This document shows, one piece after another, positions 16,731 through 25,824 of a DNA stretch of 64,000 nt. The notes under the pieces were generated by a model, which had not been told where the DNA came from, did no database searches, and saw only the letters and a program-made list of their open reading frames with translations. Position 1 is the stretch's first letter. Each line of letters starts with the position of its first letter. The position numbers were made by a program, and so were the translations under genes. The stretch is taken from assembly GCA_025149285.1 (NCBI GenBank), contig CP102274.1, positions 3,808,001 through 3,872,000 on the forward strand, written 5' to 3'. The DNA is from Hungatella hathewayi. Its GTDB lineage: Bacteria > Bacillota > Clostridia > Lachnospirales > Lachnospiraceae.

Positions 16731-18230
16731 TCAACGAACGGTTAGCATTTTTCGATATTCAGACGGTACCAGCCCTGTAGTCTTCTTAAATACCTTGGCA
16801 AAATACTGTCCATCTGCGGGATACCCAATCTGCTCGGCTAATTCAGATATCCGGATATCCGGATCAAAAGCCATCAGTCGTTTTGCCAAATCTACCCGAA
16901 TCCTGACTAAAAACGAAGAGTATTTCTCATTGGTGTAACGGTAGAAGAAACGTCCAAAATAATCTTCATTCATAAATAGTACTTCTTTCGCCAGATACTG
17001 CAGACTTAAATCCGGATTTTTGATATTCTGATAAATACTATATAATATATGTTTCATGCGGCTCCCATCTTTTGTATCAGGCAGTGACAGTTTCAGATAA
17101 GCAGTGCATTCTTCAATCACCATTTCCAGAATTCCCCAGATATCTCCATCGTTCAATTCGCATTCCGCTTTCCCACAGAATATCTTCAAAAAGAAACGAA
17201 AGGAATCTGCGATCCTTTTCCTTGAAAACCCACGAATTTCCATCTTTACAAAAGAAGTATAAATCTCAAACATCACCTCCGCGTAATCCTTTGCCTCCCT
17301 GATTCGGTCATAATCCAATACCATAACGGAATTGTCATCGGCCTCACCCAAAAAATCAAAGCTGATAAACTCCATCTTCCCTTCCGAATCACCTAAAAAG
17401 AACAACTCCTGAAGCTGAGAGTACAGATGGCTGACGTCCTCAATCCCCCCTGTTCTGCTGATCGCCGAACGAAGCTTTGTCTGTTTATACTTCCGATACT
17501 CCTTATGAACCTTTATAATCAGAGGCCGCAGATTTTCTGCCATCTCCGCTGGAATCAGATAAACCATCTCATTTTTTGTGGCTGTACTCATATAGACGTT
17601 CTCCACACCTAAAAGCTCTGTTAATATATTTGTCAGAGCAAACTGATCCAGCTGATCCAACTCCAGGGAGGACTGAATTCCCAGCAATACAAAGGAGTTT
17701 GTAATATCCTCCATAAATTTCTCCAGAAGGATTTCATCAGCCCTGGACACCTCCTCTTTGGTTATCAAGATTCCGAGTATCTGTTCTTTTACACGTGGAA
17801 GCATACGGTCAAAGGTGCTCCGGTACTCCTGTTCCGACTTTCTTCTGTTCTCCAGTTCTTCCAGTTCCTTCTTCACTCCCAGCAGCACTTCTACAATCTT
17901 TTCCTCATCACAGGGCTTTAAAATATAATGCCGGATTCCAAGTTCCATTGCTCTGCTGGTGTATTCATATTCCCCATATCCGGACAGCACCACAAAAAGT
18001 ATGTCCGGATAAAGCTCTTTCGTATTGCGGATCAGCTGAATCCCATCCATAACCGGCATTTTGATATCTGTAATTACAATGTCAGGAATATGCATCCGTA
18101 TTTTTTCAAGCCCTTCAATTCCATTCCACGCCATATCCACCAGTTCCATGTCCAGCTTCTTCCATGGAATAATCTCCGCCATTGCCTCGCGTTCAATATC
18201 CTCATCATCTACCAACAACACCTTATTCAT
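16731..18230 (-). CDS. AraC-type response regulator, YesN family
   Basis: 499 residues. Receiver domain at 1-120 (VLLVDDEDIEREAM; phospho-acceptor Asp in IVITDIKMPVMDG; Lys in LKPCDE), a long middle region with coiled-coil segments, and a C-terminal AraC double helix-turn-helix (RISELAEQIGYPADGQYFAKVF). It pairs with the YesM-type kinase encoded upstream; the start codon overlaps the kinase gene by 8 bp. It is the best candidate to bind the boxes at 13.08, 16.63, 20.05 and 22.35 kb. Members of this family usually activate carbohydrate uptake operons. Confidence 0.9.
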   Translation of the reverse strand: MNKVLLVDDEDIEREAMAEIIPWKKLDMELVDMAWNGIEGLEKIRMHIPDIVITDIKMPVMDGIQLIRNTKELYPDILFVVLSGYGEYEYTSRAMELGIRHYILKPCDEEKIVEVLLGVKKELEELENRRKSEQEYRSTFDRMLPRVKEQILGILITKEEVSRADEILLEKFMEDITNSFVLLGIQSSLELDQLDQFALTNILTELLGVENVYMSTATKNEMVYLIPAEMAENLRPLIIKVHKEYRKYKQTKLRSAISRTGGIEDVSHLYSQLQELFFLGDSEGKMEFISFDFLGEADDNSVMVLDYDRIREAKDYAEVMFEIYTSFVKMEIRGFSRKRIADSFRFFLKIFCGKAECELNDGDIWGILEMVIEECTAYLKLSLPDTKDGSRMKHILYSIYQNIKNPDLSLQYLAKEVLFMNEDYFGRFFYRYTNEKYSSFLVRIRVDLAKRLMAFDPDIRISELAEQIGYPADGQYFAKVFKKTTGLVPSEYRKMLTVR

Positions 18231-19986
18231 CGCTTATCATCACCTCTGCCTTTGGAATCTTAATTGTCACCGTCGTTCCGCCTCCCGGTACACTGCTGAT
18301 ATCAAAATACGCCTCCTGATCAAATGCCATTTTCAGCCGTTCGTAAATATTCTTTAATCCAATACCATGGCCTTTCGGCTCTGCGGTAAAAGTACGGACC
18401 GCTTCCAGTTCTTCCTCCGTCATTCCGGGGCCGTTGTCCGATACAGTTATGGTAATTCTCCCTCCTTCTTCTCTGATCGTAACGGATATCTTACACGGCG
18501 TCAGCATCTTTTCCCCCCCGTGGTAGATAGAATTCTCTACCAGCGGCTGCAGTGTCATATGGGGGATTAGATACTGCCCCGAGACTTCACATTCCACAGA
18601 AAAGGCCACACGCTTCCTGTACCGGTACTCCTGAATCGTCATATATTTCCTCAGACTGTCCAGTTCCTCATCAACGGCGACATATTGCTGTTTATTCAGG
18701 GCAGACCGTAAGATCGTTCCCAGAGCCACTGTCATTTCCGCCGCCTCGTCATTTTTTCGGGCACGGATCATCCAGTTTATGCTGTTTAAAGTATTATAAA
18801 GGAAGTGCGGATTGATCTGCGCCTGGAGCATCTTATACTTAGTATCCTTCAAAAGAAACTGTTTTTCATAATTTTCATGAATCAGATAATCGATTTTATC
18901 CAATGTCACTTTAAATTCCTGGGTCATCAGGCCGATCTCATCTTTCTGCGTACTGGTTCCTAAAAACTCTCTTGCCTGATCAAAATCTCCGGTTTCCACA
19001 ATCTGCATACTTTCTGTTAAATGTTCCAGCGGCTTCACAATCATATGCGCAAGTTTTTTCAAAATCAGTGCGGTAATAAGAAACAGCAGAAGAAATCCAC
19101 CAATCATCATATACCGCAGATTCTGATTCTGTCCGTAAATTTCCGAATAAGGAAATATATTGACATAGGTCCAGCCTGTCTTTGATGATTGTAAATAACA
19201 AGCAAAATATCGCTGTCCGTGTTCTTTAATAATCTGATACCCTTTATCTCCCTCCAGCTTAGGCAGACGCTCCATCATGCCCTTCTGCTTTTCATAGATA
19301 ACGCCCTCATTTGAGTACACACAGAGCGTGGAACTGTCAGCTTCCAGATCGTCAATATTCTTTTCGATCATTCCTGCAACATCGCAGGTGATCAGAAGGC
19401 TCCCGAGATACTCCAGGCTCGCATCAATATGTTTTCTTACATCACGGCCCGTCAGCAAATAGGGATACTCTGTCGTTGGCGGCTGTACCACATAGGCCCC
19501 TTTTGCTTCATGAATCCGGTTCATCACTGAATCGTACAGTTCCTTACTGATCGTTCCCGTTGCAAGCCCCACAACAAACTGAGTTTTATCCCCGTCCGTA
19601 TATACCATGTTGGATATCATATTTGAATTTGCCAGTTCTTTATTAAACAGCATACGGAGCTGATAAACTTCATAAGAATAATCCGCAGTAAAATGTTTCA
19701 AATTTTTCATTTTTGTGAGCTGTTCCTGAATCTGCGTATCGATTGCTATGTTATAGGAGATTCCTTCCACCTCGTCTAAACTCCGGTTTACCTCCTGAGT
19801 AAAAAAATCCAGTTCCTGCAGGGACTTTTCATACAATTTCCCATCATAAATATTGAAGCTGACCTGTAGTGCAGCAACGCTTATAAGAAAACAGATTCCC
19901 AACATCAGGACGTAAACAATAATCATCTTTTCCGCCAGTTTTAAATCTCTGTATTTCTGGTACCAATATTCCAGATATCTTTTCAT
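18223..19986 (-). CDS. Sensor histidine kinase, YesM family
   Basis: 587 residues from ATG 19986 (MKRYLEYWYQKYRDL), preferred over the longer frame to 20115 because AAAGGAC precedes it and a transmembrane helix follows at residues 20-45. Layout: membrane helix, extracellular sensing region to about residue 285, second membrane helix, HAMP, His-kinase domain (QINPHFLYNTLNSINWM with the phospho-His) and an HATPase (DNGPGMTEEEL; GHGIGLKNIYERL). It senses an external sugar or importer state and phosphorylates the adjacent YesN-type regulator. Confidence 0.9.
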   Translation of the reverse strand: MKRYLEYWYQKYRDLKLAEKMIIVYVLMLGICFLISVAALQVSFNIYDGKLYEKSLQELDFFTQEVNRSLDEVEGISYNIAIDTQIQEQLTKMKNLKHFTADYSYEVYQLRMLFNKELANSNMISNMVYTDGDKTQFVVGLATGTISKELYDSVMNRIHEAKGAYVVQPPTTEYPYLLTGRDVRKHIDASLEYLGSLLITCDVAGMIEKNIDDLEADSSTLCVYSNEGVIYEKQKGMMERLPKLEGDKGYQIIKEHGQRYFACYLQSSKTGWTYVNIFPYSEIYGQNQNLRYMMIGGFLLLFLITALILKKLAHMIVKPLEHLTESMQIVETGDFDQAREFLGTSTQKDEIGLMTQEFKVTLDKIDYLIHENYEKQFLLKDTKYKMLQAQINPHFLYNTLNSINWMIRARKNDEAAEMTVALGTILRSALNKQQYVAVDEELDSLRKYMTIQEYRYRKRVAFSVECEVSGQYLIPHMTLQPLVENSIYHGGEKMLTPCKISVTIREEGGRITITVSDNGPGMTEEELEAVRTFTAEPKGHGIGLKNIYERLKMAFDQEAYFDISSVPGGGTTVTIKIPKAEVMISDE

Positions 19987-20044
19987 CGACTGTCCTTTCA
20001 ACGCTGCTCCTCTATTCTTCATTTTCCTGTTTTCGATTTGAAAA

Positions 20045-20091
20045 AAGCGACTTTTCCAGATAATTATAACCGAATACAGAGAAAACTGCAA
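20045..20091 (-). promoter_or_regulatory. Kinase/regulator promoter with box downstream of the -10
   Basis: Minus-strand TTGCAG (20086-20091) and TATAAT (20063-20068) with a 17-bp spacer. The box AAAGCGACTTTTC (plus strand) is at 20045-20056, downstream of the -10 and near the expected transcription start. In the other three promoters it lies upstream. That position suggests feedback repression of the two-component genes. Confidence 0.45.
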
Positions 20092-20113
20092 AGACATAAT
20101 AGAAATCAACTGC

Positions 20114-20155
20114 AAAACCGGCCATTGGATTTTCTGTAAAGGAAATAATGACCGG
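20114..20155 (-). terminator. Terminator of the GH115 gene
   Basis: Stem CCGGCCATT (20118-20126) with AATGACCGG (20147-20155), one wobble pair, then TTTTG on the minus strand. It separates the GH115 gene from the two-component promoter. Confidence 0.65.
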
Positions 20156-20197
20156 CTATATTTATTTCTGCAAAAGCAGGAGCTCTTCGCTTAAAAG

Positions 20198-22264
20198 CTA
20201 AAGGCTGATTTTGTCAAATTTATTATTTTCTTTTTCCTTCATCGCCTGATACAGTTCTCCATCCGTCAGGTGATTTTCATAATTTAGAAGAAGCATGATC
20301 TTTCTGTCTCGTTCCGGATATATAATTAATCTCTGCCATTGATAAAAGTATGGACCATCTCCAATATTTCTGATATACCCCATTAACAGCCTGAGTAAGT
20401 ATGCCGTTTCTTTTATGTCTGTCTGACAGTCGTTATCGTAAAAGCCCTTCCATTTATCGTGTCCGCACTCTTTCATAGCCTCCTCCGCCAGATAAAAGTG
20501 GTCTGCTGCCTGGCCAATTTCGTAAAAGGCATTCAGATAATCGCTGCTTTCATATGCCGAATATCCCTTTCCGAAATGGATCACGCCCTCCAGGCAGAAC
20601 GTGTGAATTTTTACCTGGAGCAGGAGGGAATCCTTCCATAATCTACGGCAGTCTTCCGGCAGTTCATCTGCCAGACTTACGCATCTGTCGAGCAGTCCTT
20701 GAAAGCGTGGACAGGCATTTTTACATTTTGACACATACCACTGAAGCTGTGCGGCGAAACTTTCTGCCGGTCCACACCAGCGAAGTTCCTCACAGGCAGC
20801 GTTTCCGCCATCCTTCATCCACTGATGAATCAAAACCCGGGTGACATAATTATAAAACTGTTCGCCCGCATGTTCGTCTTCCTCCTCTCCATACGGAAGC
20901 GCGGCTTCAAAATATTCCATAAAGCATTCTCTCATTTCCTTTAAGGATCTGTCCCCATAATACCTGCTTATGTACTGTTCCAGATGCTTTTCCGGCTCCG
21001 TTTCCAGAGAGTTCCATAAAGTGGCAGCAAAATCCAGAGGATAGACATGGGGCTTAATATTGGAGCAGTTCACGAGCCACAGCGTTGAAATCCCACAATC
21101 ATAAGCATGCTTCAGTTCCTTTTTAACAAATTCCATGGGATTCGGCAGCATCGTGAGCACATTGGCAGCCTGAAGATCATAAAAAGAAACGTGATAGTAA
21201 ACGCCATGTCTTCTGTCGCCCAGCCCTTCACCCGGAAGTGCAGGAACTCGCGGATTATGATTGCCCTGCCTTCTGGATACCATCTTTCCGTAACCGTTAT
21301 CAGCCCAGATCATAATTACATTATCCGGAAGTTCGATCAGCCCCTGCTGATAAAGCTCCATGGTTTCTCCATACAGATTTGTGCCAAAAACAGGATTCGC
21401 AACGTATTTTTTTACCAGGTCATACTGTTCCTGCATAATACTGCTGATCAACTGTCCTCTCTTCTCCGGAGTATCATACTGGGGATCATTCTCCCAGAAT
21501 GGGGTATCACCCTGGCCTCGGAAGCCAAGATTCCAGATGATTTTATGATTCATCTGTCTCTTTATTCCTTCCTCCCAAAGACCTCGGAACAAGTCTGGAT
21601 ACTCTTTGAATGAAGGGGTTTTATCCGGATAAGCCCGCAGGAACATCTCTGCCCCCAGGGGTTCCGCATGGTGTTGGGTAAGCCACAATCCCATGTCTCC
21701 CGCAAGACCGGCATATTTTTTTGAATTGCTGTCCGTTCCCGGAATCACCGTATTGCCGCCGCAGCGCAGCAGCGCTTCAAACGCCATTTCCCACGGATAG
21801 GCTGCATCTTTCTCCGCGTCCCAGTGGCTGATCAAAACCTCGTCGTTAATAAACCAGCCCCGGTAAGCGACCGGCTTTTTTTCTGAATGGTATTTTTTAA
21901 ATAAAATGGGTATTTCTTTTTGTTTTACGAATCTCTGATCATTCCAGAACCAAAACGGAAGTATTTGCAGGCAGTGCTCACTAATGTAGATCAGTGCATA
22001 AATGAAGCCCAGTTCCTCCGAGGCCGTAATTGTCACCTTTCTGTTATTTTCTACATAAATATCATATTCTTCTGCCGCCAAATCCCCCTTTTTCAAGCAT
22101 ATCTTTCCTGATTCTGCTCTCTCCGTTCCTTCATCTGCTGGTTCCAGCACCATCGAAAGATCCCGGTAAAAACGTGATACTGCACGCCGGACAGGTTCAC
22201 TCTTTAATTCCGCATCGATTGTGACGTCCCTGTTCAATATAAAAAAATCATTCTGCATATCCAT
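20198..22264 (-). CDS. Glycoside hydrolase family 115 alpha-glucuronidase
   Basis: 688 residues, no signal peptide, so cytoplasmic. The family 115 signature order is visible: RGWFINDEVLISHW, WNLGFRGQGDTPFW, IWADNGYGKMVSRRQ, then HGVYYHVSFYDLQAANV and ISTLWLVNCSNIKPH. GH115 enzymes remove (4-O-methyl)-alpha-glucuronic acid from xylan, including internal residues. It would act on imported oligosaccharides. Start ATG 22264 has GAGGAG upstream; a second ATG lies two codons in. The released glucuronate could feed UxaC-UxuB-UxuA at 58-62 kb. The call rests on motif recognition; the protein is shorter than many family members, which carry an extra C-terminal domain. Confidence 0.8.
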   Translation of the reverse strand: MDMQNDFFILNRDVTIDAELKSEPVRRAVSRFYRDLSMVLEPADEGTERAESGKICLKKGDLAAEEYDIYVENNRKVTITASEELGFIYALIYISEHCLQILPFWFWNDQRFVKQKEIPILFKKYHSEKKPVAYRGWFINDEVLISHWDAEKDAAYPWEMAFEALLRCGGNTVIPGTDSNSKKYAGLAGDMGLWLTQHHAEPLGAEMFLRAYPDKTPSFKEYPDLFRGLWEEGIKRQMNHKIIWNLGFRGQGDTPFWENDPQYDTPEKRGQLISSIMQEQYDLVKKYVANPVFGTNLYGETMELYQQGLIELPDNVIMIWADNGYGKMVSRRQGNHNPRVPALPGEGLGDRRHGVYYHVSFYDLQAANVLTMLPNPMEFVKKELKHAYDCGISTLWLVNCSNIKPHVYPLDFAATLWNSLETEPEKHLEQYISRYYGDRSLKEMRECFMEYFEAALPYGEEEDEHAGEQFYNYVTRVLIHQWMKDGGNAACEELRWCGPAESFAAQLQWYVSKCKNACPRFQGLLDRCVSLADELPEDCRRLWKDSLLLQVKIHTFCLEGVIHFGKGYSAYESSDYLNAFYEIGQAADHFYLAEEAMKECGHDKWKGFYDNDCQTDIKETAYLLRLLMGYIRNIGDGPYFYQWQRLIIYPERDRKIMLLLNYENHLTDGELYQAMKEKENNKFDKISL

Positions 22265-22295
22265 AATCTCCTCTTCCCTTGCTTTTTATTTCTTA

Positions 22296-22361
22296 ATTTT
22301 AATCCTTCTTATTAACAAAGAAAATGATCTTTTCCTATATTCTTACTGAAAAAAAGCGACT
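22296..22361 (-). promoter_or_regulatory. GH115 promoter with YesN-type boxes
   Basis: Minus-strand -10 TAAAAT (22296-22301). The distal box AAAAGCGACTTTTTA (plus strand, 22352-22366) has its equivalent core start at 22354, again 53 bp from the -10. A proximal TTCCT lies at 22332-22336, 22 bp closer, as in the 13.0 kb promoter. Confidence 0.5.
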
Positions 22362-22548
22362 TTTTATCAGAGAATCCGCTCCAAGGAAATACTACTGACT
22401 CTTTACATTTAAAAATTTAATTACAGTTTCATATATAAAGTCTGTTTTTTCCAAATAACCTATCGGTATTCTCCATTCATATTTTAACGAAAAGTGTTAA
22501 ACTTAGTTTATCACCAAACGAAAACCCGAATATGAGGAGGAATTTATT

Positions 22549-22779
22549 ATGGAACATAAATTTATAACATTTCAGAACACCAAGCAGATCCTGCAGTTTG
22601 TTAATCTGGTAAGCAAACTGGATTTCGATGTGGACGTAAAATACGGAAGCCGCATAGTTGACGGAAAATCCATCTTGGGAGTGCTGTCTCTGGCTTCCTT
22701 TAAAACAGTCGAAGTAATCTTTCATTCTGTTACTGACTGTATTGCACAGTTAGATGAACTATTTGAACTGGCATCGTAA
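22549..22779 (+). CDS. HPr-like protein lacking the active-site histidine (Crh-like)
   Basis: 76 residues. GAGGAGG lies eight bases before ATG 22549. The second half matches the HPr fold: VDGKSILGVLSLAS, where Ser is the residue phosphorylated by HPr kinase in HPr and Crh. The region that should carry the phosphorylatable His of HPr (I-H-A-R-P in the family) reads QNTKQILQFVNL and has no His. It therefore cannot pass phosphate to sugar transporters. It could act as a regulatory co-factor like Crh in catabolite control. It is a single gene with its own terminator. Confidence 0.75.
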   Translation: MEHKFITFQNTKQILQFVNLVSKLDFDVDVKYGSRIVDGKSILGVLSLASFKTVEVIFHSVTDCIAQLDELFELAS

Positions 22780-22834
22780 TACTGCTTTACAAAATACTAT
22801 GACAACGGGTGAACATTATATGGAAATGCAGACT

Positions 22835-22891
22835 TTAAAGGGGCATTGTAAAACAGATGGGCTATTCATCTATTTTATAATGCCCCTTTAA
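22835..22891. terminator. Hairpin terminator between the HPr-like gene and ureD
   Basis: Stem TTAAAGGGGCATT with AATGCCCCTTTAA, extended by A/T pairs. It lies 56 bases after the HPr-like gene and about 110 bases after the convergent urease operon, so it may serve both. Confidence 0.6.
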
Positions 22892-23000
22892 CATATTTGG
22901 CAGTTACAAAAAATCCTTAAAATTATAGCATTGACTGGTCTACATAAAAAGACTATCCTGAATGAATATCAAAGATCAATAATCTTTGGGTACCCGGATC

Positions 23001-23984
23001 TTATATGAGAAGTGAGCGATAACTTTTCGTCCCTTTTACTCTGCCTGTAGCAAAATACTCTATCCTGTCTTGTTTCGCCCAGTCTTTCAGTGTACTGCAT
23101 ACCGCTTCCACTTCCCACGCCTGATTAGAAAAGATTCGCACGGCTACGTCTCCCGAAGCGGTTCTCGTCACACCTCCGCACACATATGGAAGCCCCTCCA
23201 CGTATTCCCGAAAACGTGTCAGCAGCTCGTCACTTATTCCCATGTGAAACAAAAGAAGACTGGCCATGTGGGAATATCCTTCAAACAAGCCGATTCCCTC
23301 CATCATTGTCTCCGGCGGATTAAAACGACATTTTTCCCGGTAAAGCAGTTTTTCCTGTTGCCAGATACGGATGCCAGAGTGATAGAAACGGTAAGAAAAC
23401 CGTTCCCCTCTGGCTGCGCGCCCACAGGCCATGATCTCCTGCCAGATCAGACTGCTGCTGTCATCCTCCAGCACAATATCCGTTGACGCCTTGAACGCGG
23501 AATCAGCAAAAGGAATCACAGGCATTGGACTGTAATCCAGAAAACTGCCGGCTCCTACTGTCAGGCGGATATTCCGGACTGCATATCCATCTCCCATTTT
23601 GTGGATCTTTTCGAATGACTGTGACGTACATTCCAGACTGGCTCCCCTTTCTGTACAGATGGAAATTTCCTGTACATCGCCCTCCATGATACCGGCCGAC
23701 GCCATGAGCATCATAATCTTCATACCACCGTTTTCCTGCTCAAACGGCGTCATAACCTTGAAGGGCGCAGTAAATCCAAGTTCCTTTAAGTAGGTTTTCC
23801 CCTCCTTTGCAGAAGCGCTTATATTTAACACAGAAGTTCTGCCAAATGCATTTTTCCCGCTGTCTCCAGTGTTCTCCTTACTGAAATCCGTCTTCAAACA
23901 GAACACTTCGCTTGATCCATTTAACAATCTGATCCACCCCTTCATCTCCCCGGATATTGGTAAATACAAACGGCCTCGTTCCAC
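23001..23984 (-). CDS. ureD: Urease accessory protein UreD
   Basis: Frame of 327 residues; last gene of the urease operon. It shows the UreD/UreH pattern: [25 protein letters not shown], then [13 protein letters not shown] and [15 protein letters not shown] with [12 protein letters not shown] further on. UreD binds apo-urease and recruits UreF and UreG for nickel insertion. The first ~35 codons overlap the 3' end of ureG, so the true start is uncertain; an internal start near 23880 just after AAGGAG is possible, but no ATG, GTG or TTG sits at ideal spacing there. Confidence 0.88.
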   Translation of the reverse strand: MERGRLYLPISGEMKGWIRLLNGSSEVFCLKTDFSKENTGDSGKNAFGRTSVLNISASAKEGKTYLKELGFTAPFKVMTPFEQENGGMKIMMLMASAGIMEGDVQEISICTERGASLECTSQSFEKIHKMGDGYAVRNIRLTVGAGSFLDYSPMPVIPFADSAFKASTDIVLEDDSSSLIWQEIMACGRAARGERFSYRFYHSGIRIWQQEKLLYREKCRFNPPETMMEGIGLFEGYSHMASLLLFHMGISDELLTRFREYVEGLPYVCGGVTRTASGDVAVRIFSNQAWEVEAVCSTLKDWAKQDRIEYFATGRVKGTKSYRSLLI

Positions 23985-24492
23985 GCATCTTTTTTGAATC
24001 CCGCTCCATCACCTGGAGACTGGCTCCTACCAGCGAAGCCAGATCTATCTTATTGATAACCAGTAAGTCAGAACGCGTGATCCCAGGCCCTCCTTTTCGT
24101 GGTATTTTATCGCCTTCTGCCACATCAATAACGAATATTGTCGCATCCGCTAACTCCGGGCTGAAGGTGGCAGACAGATTATCTCCTCCACTCTCTATGA
24201 AAATGATCTGTATGTCCGGAAATTTACCCATCATCTCGTCCACAGCCTCCAGATTCATGGAGGCATCCTCCCGGATAGCCGTATGAGGGCATCCTCCTGT
24301 CTCCACACCGATAATGCGCTCCTGAGGCAGGATGCTGTTCTTACAAAGGAACTGTGCATCCTCCTTCGTGTAGATATCATTGGTGATAACTCCGATACTG
24401 TAATCGGAGGCCATTTTTCTCGTCAGAATCTCAATCAGAGCAGTCTTTCCCGAGCCCACGGGGCCTGCCACTCCTATTTTTACATACTTCAT
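23878..24492 (-). CDS. ureG: Urease accessory GTPase UreG
   Basis: 204 residues. SIMIBI-class GTPase with P-loop GPVGSGKT (about residues 10-17), the metal-binding CPH in [32 protein letters not shown] and base-recognition NKID. It delivers nickel to urease with UreE, UreF and UreD, using GTP. It overlaps the ureD frame downstream and follows ureF by about 85 bases, where the sequence is T-rich and no gene is seen. Confidence 0.95.
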   Translation of the reverse strand: MKYVKIGVAGPVGSGKTALIEILTRKMASDYSIGVITNDIYTKEDAQFLCKNSILPQERIIGVETGGCPHTAIREDASMNLEAVDEMMGKFPDIQIIFIESGGDNLSATFSPELADATIFVIDVAEGDKIPRKGGPGITRSDLLVINKIDLASLVGASLQVMERDSKKMRGTRPFVFTNIRGDEGVDQIVKWIKRSVLFEDGFQ

Positions 24493-24576
24493 CTTTTTCC
24501 TCCCTGTCTCTCCCGGCGTTTTCTTCCCTGAGTCCTCTCCTGATAGTTTCTCTCGCAGCGTCCCTTTCCTGGTATA

Positions 24577-25272
24577 TTATGACATATAGAGCCTTGAGTA
24601 TAATCCCTCATGCTGCATGCACCTGATTTCAAATCCAGGAGCCGACGCACCGAAATCTTCTTCTGTCAGCGTGTCCAAGCGTTCCATAACCTTCCGGAAT
24701 ATATCCTGGCATCCATATAAAAGCTTTTGGCCAGAAGTCTGGCTTAATGGTATGGCTTTCACACAATTGGTCACCATAGCGGAAGTCTGTCCGTACAAAT
24801 AATGTTCCAGTGTCTCTTCCTGTCCGATTCCATGAGCGGCGCAGTAAGTTCCATATGCAATCACATGATTTTTCAGCCCGCCTTCCCGGACATACCGTGC
24901 GAATATACTCTTCTCGCACGGTGCAGCCAGGGCCTGCACCGTTTTCACGAATCGGGATCCCATCTTCTCACCTGCCTGCCGCACCTCCATAGGCGTTCTC
25001 TGTGCCGTAATACACTGATCCAAAAGAAGGAGTGCCTCCAGGTTCTCCATGTCCCCTGCAGCCCAAGCGAACCGTACCGCCAAAAGTTCATTTTGGCAAA
25101 AGCTGTACAACAGCATATTTTCAATATACTGCGCGGCAGTCTCTTCGCTGTTCACCATATTTTTCTGAATATACGTTTCCAGGCCATAGGAATGCGAATA
25201 ACCGCCGATAGGAAACAACGCATCATTAAGCTGAAGCAACAGATACCGTTTCTCCTGTTTCATCATCCGCAT
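24577..25272 (-). CDS. ureF: Urease accessory protein UreF
   Basis: 231 residues. N-terminal LLQLNDALFPIGGYSHSYGLE is the UreF signature, followed by an all-helical protein ending in the C-terminal GFEIRCMQHEGLYSRLYMS. UreF forms the UreD-UreF-UreG complex that checks and loads nickel into the active site. It follows ureE in the operon. Confidence 0.93.
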   Translation of the reverse strand: MRMMKQEKRYLLLQLNDALFPIGGYSHSYGLETYIQKNMVNSEETAAQYIENMLLYSFCQNELLAVRFAWAAGDMENLEALLLLDQCITAQRTPMEVRQAGEKMGSRFVKTVQALAAPCEKSIFARYVREGGLKNHVIAYGTYCAAHGIGQEETLEHYLYGQTSAMVTNCVKAIPLSQTSGQKLLYGCQDIFRKVMERLDTLTEEDFGASAPGFEIRCMQHEGLYSRLYMS

Positions 25273-25311
25273 CCACCCTCCTTACCAAATTTGCATTTCA
25301 AAATTTTCCTG

Positions 25312-25794
25312 TTAATGTGTGTGACTGCTCACCTTGCTTGAAATACTCCGGTCAAAATCCAGCTTTCTGACATCACTCCAGACAGTGACTCCATGAAGCT
25401 TCGAAAGCAGTACCAGAGTCGGTTCATTGTACGGGGTAATAAACTGGAGTTTTGTATCTCCCCACATCAGCGCCGCATGCTTATTTCCAATCTCATAACA
25501 GACCTTGCATGCCATACGGGCATGATCCTCCCTCACATCGATAACGATGACCTCGCAGGGGGGAACACATACCGTAATCACCGTATCCCCCTCCCGGTAC
25601 AGTACATCGCCATCCCTCAGTCCTCTCGTCAGGATCTCCGTGCCAAGACGGATTCCAATCTCCCTGTCACCTTTTGTCGTTTTCTGGTTAATCCGCTTAT
25701 ATGCCTCATGCCATTCGATCTCCACCTCGTCTCTGAAACAACCGGAAAATTCCTTATCTTTTACATTACCCAAAATCTCCTCACATACAATCAT
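25312..25794 (-). CDS. ureE: Urease nickel chaperone UreE
   Basis: 160 residues. An N-terminal beta domain with RGLRDGDVLYREG, then the C-terminal metal-binding domain with CYEIGNKHAALMWG. The tail ends SSHTH and has few His residues, unlike the His-rich tails of some homologues. It delivers nickel during urease maturation. It lies 30 bases after ureC. Confidence 0.92.
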   Translation of the reverse strand: MIVCEEILGNVKDKEFSGCFRDEVEIEWHEAYKRINQKTTKGDREIGIRLGTEILTRGLRDGDVLYREGDTVITVCVPPCEVIVIDVREDHARMACKVCYEIGNKHAALMWGDTKLQFITPYNEPTLVLLSKLHGVTVWSDVRKLDFDRSISSKVSSHTH

Positions 25795-25824
25795 ATACTC
25801 TGTTCTTCCTTTCTCTCCTGCTGT

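Noticed and set aside
23001..23984. Long overlap of ureD with ureG as a real coding overlap
   Set aside because: The first ~35 ureD codons do not resemble the UreD family; a later start is more likely, so no special meaning is given to the overlap.
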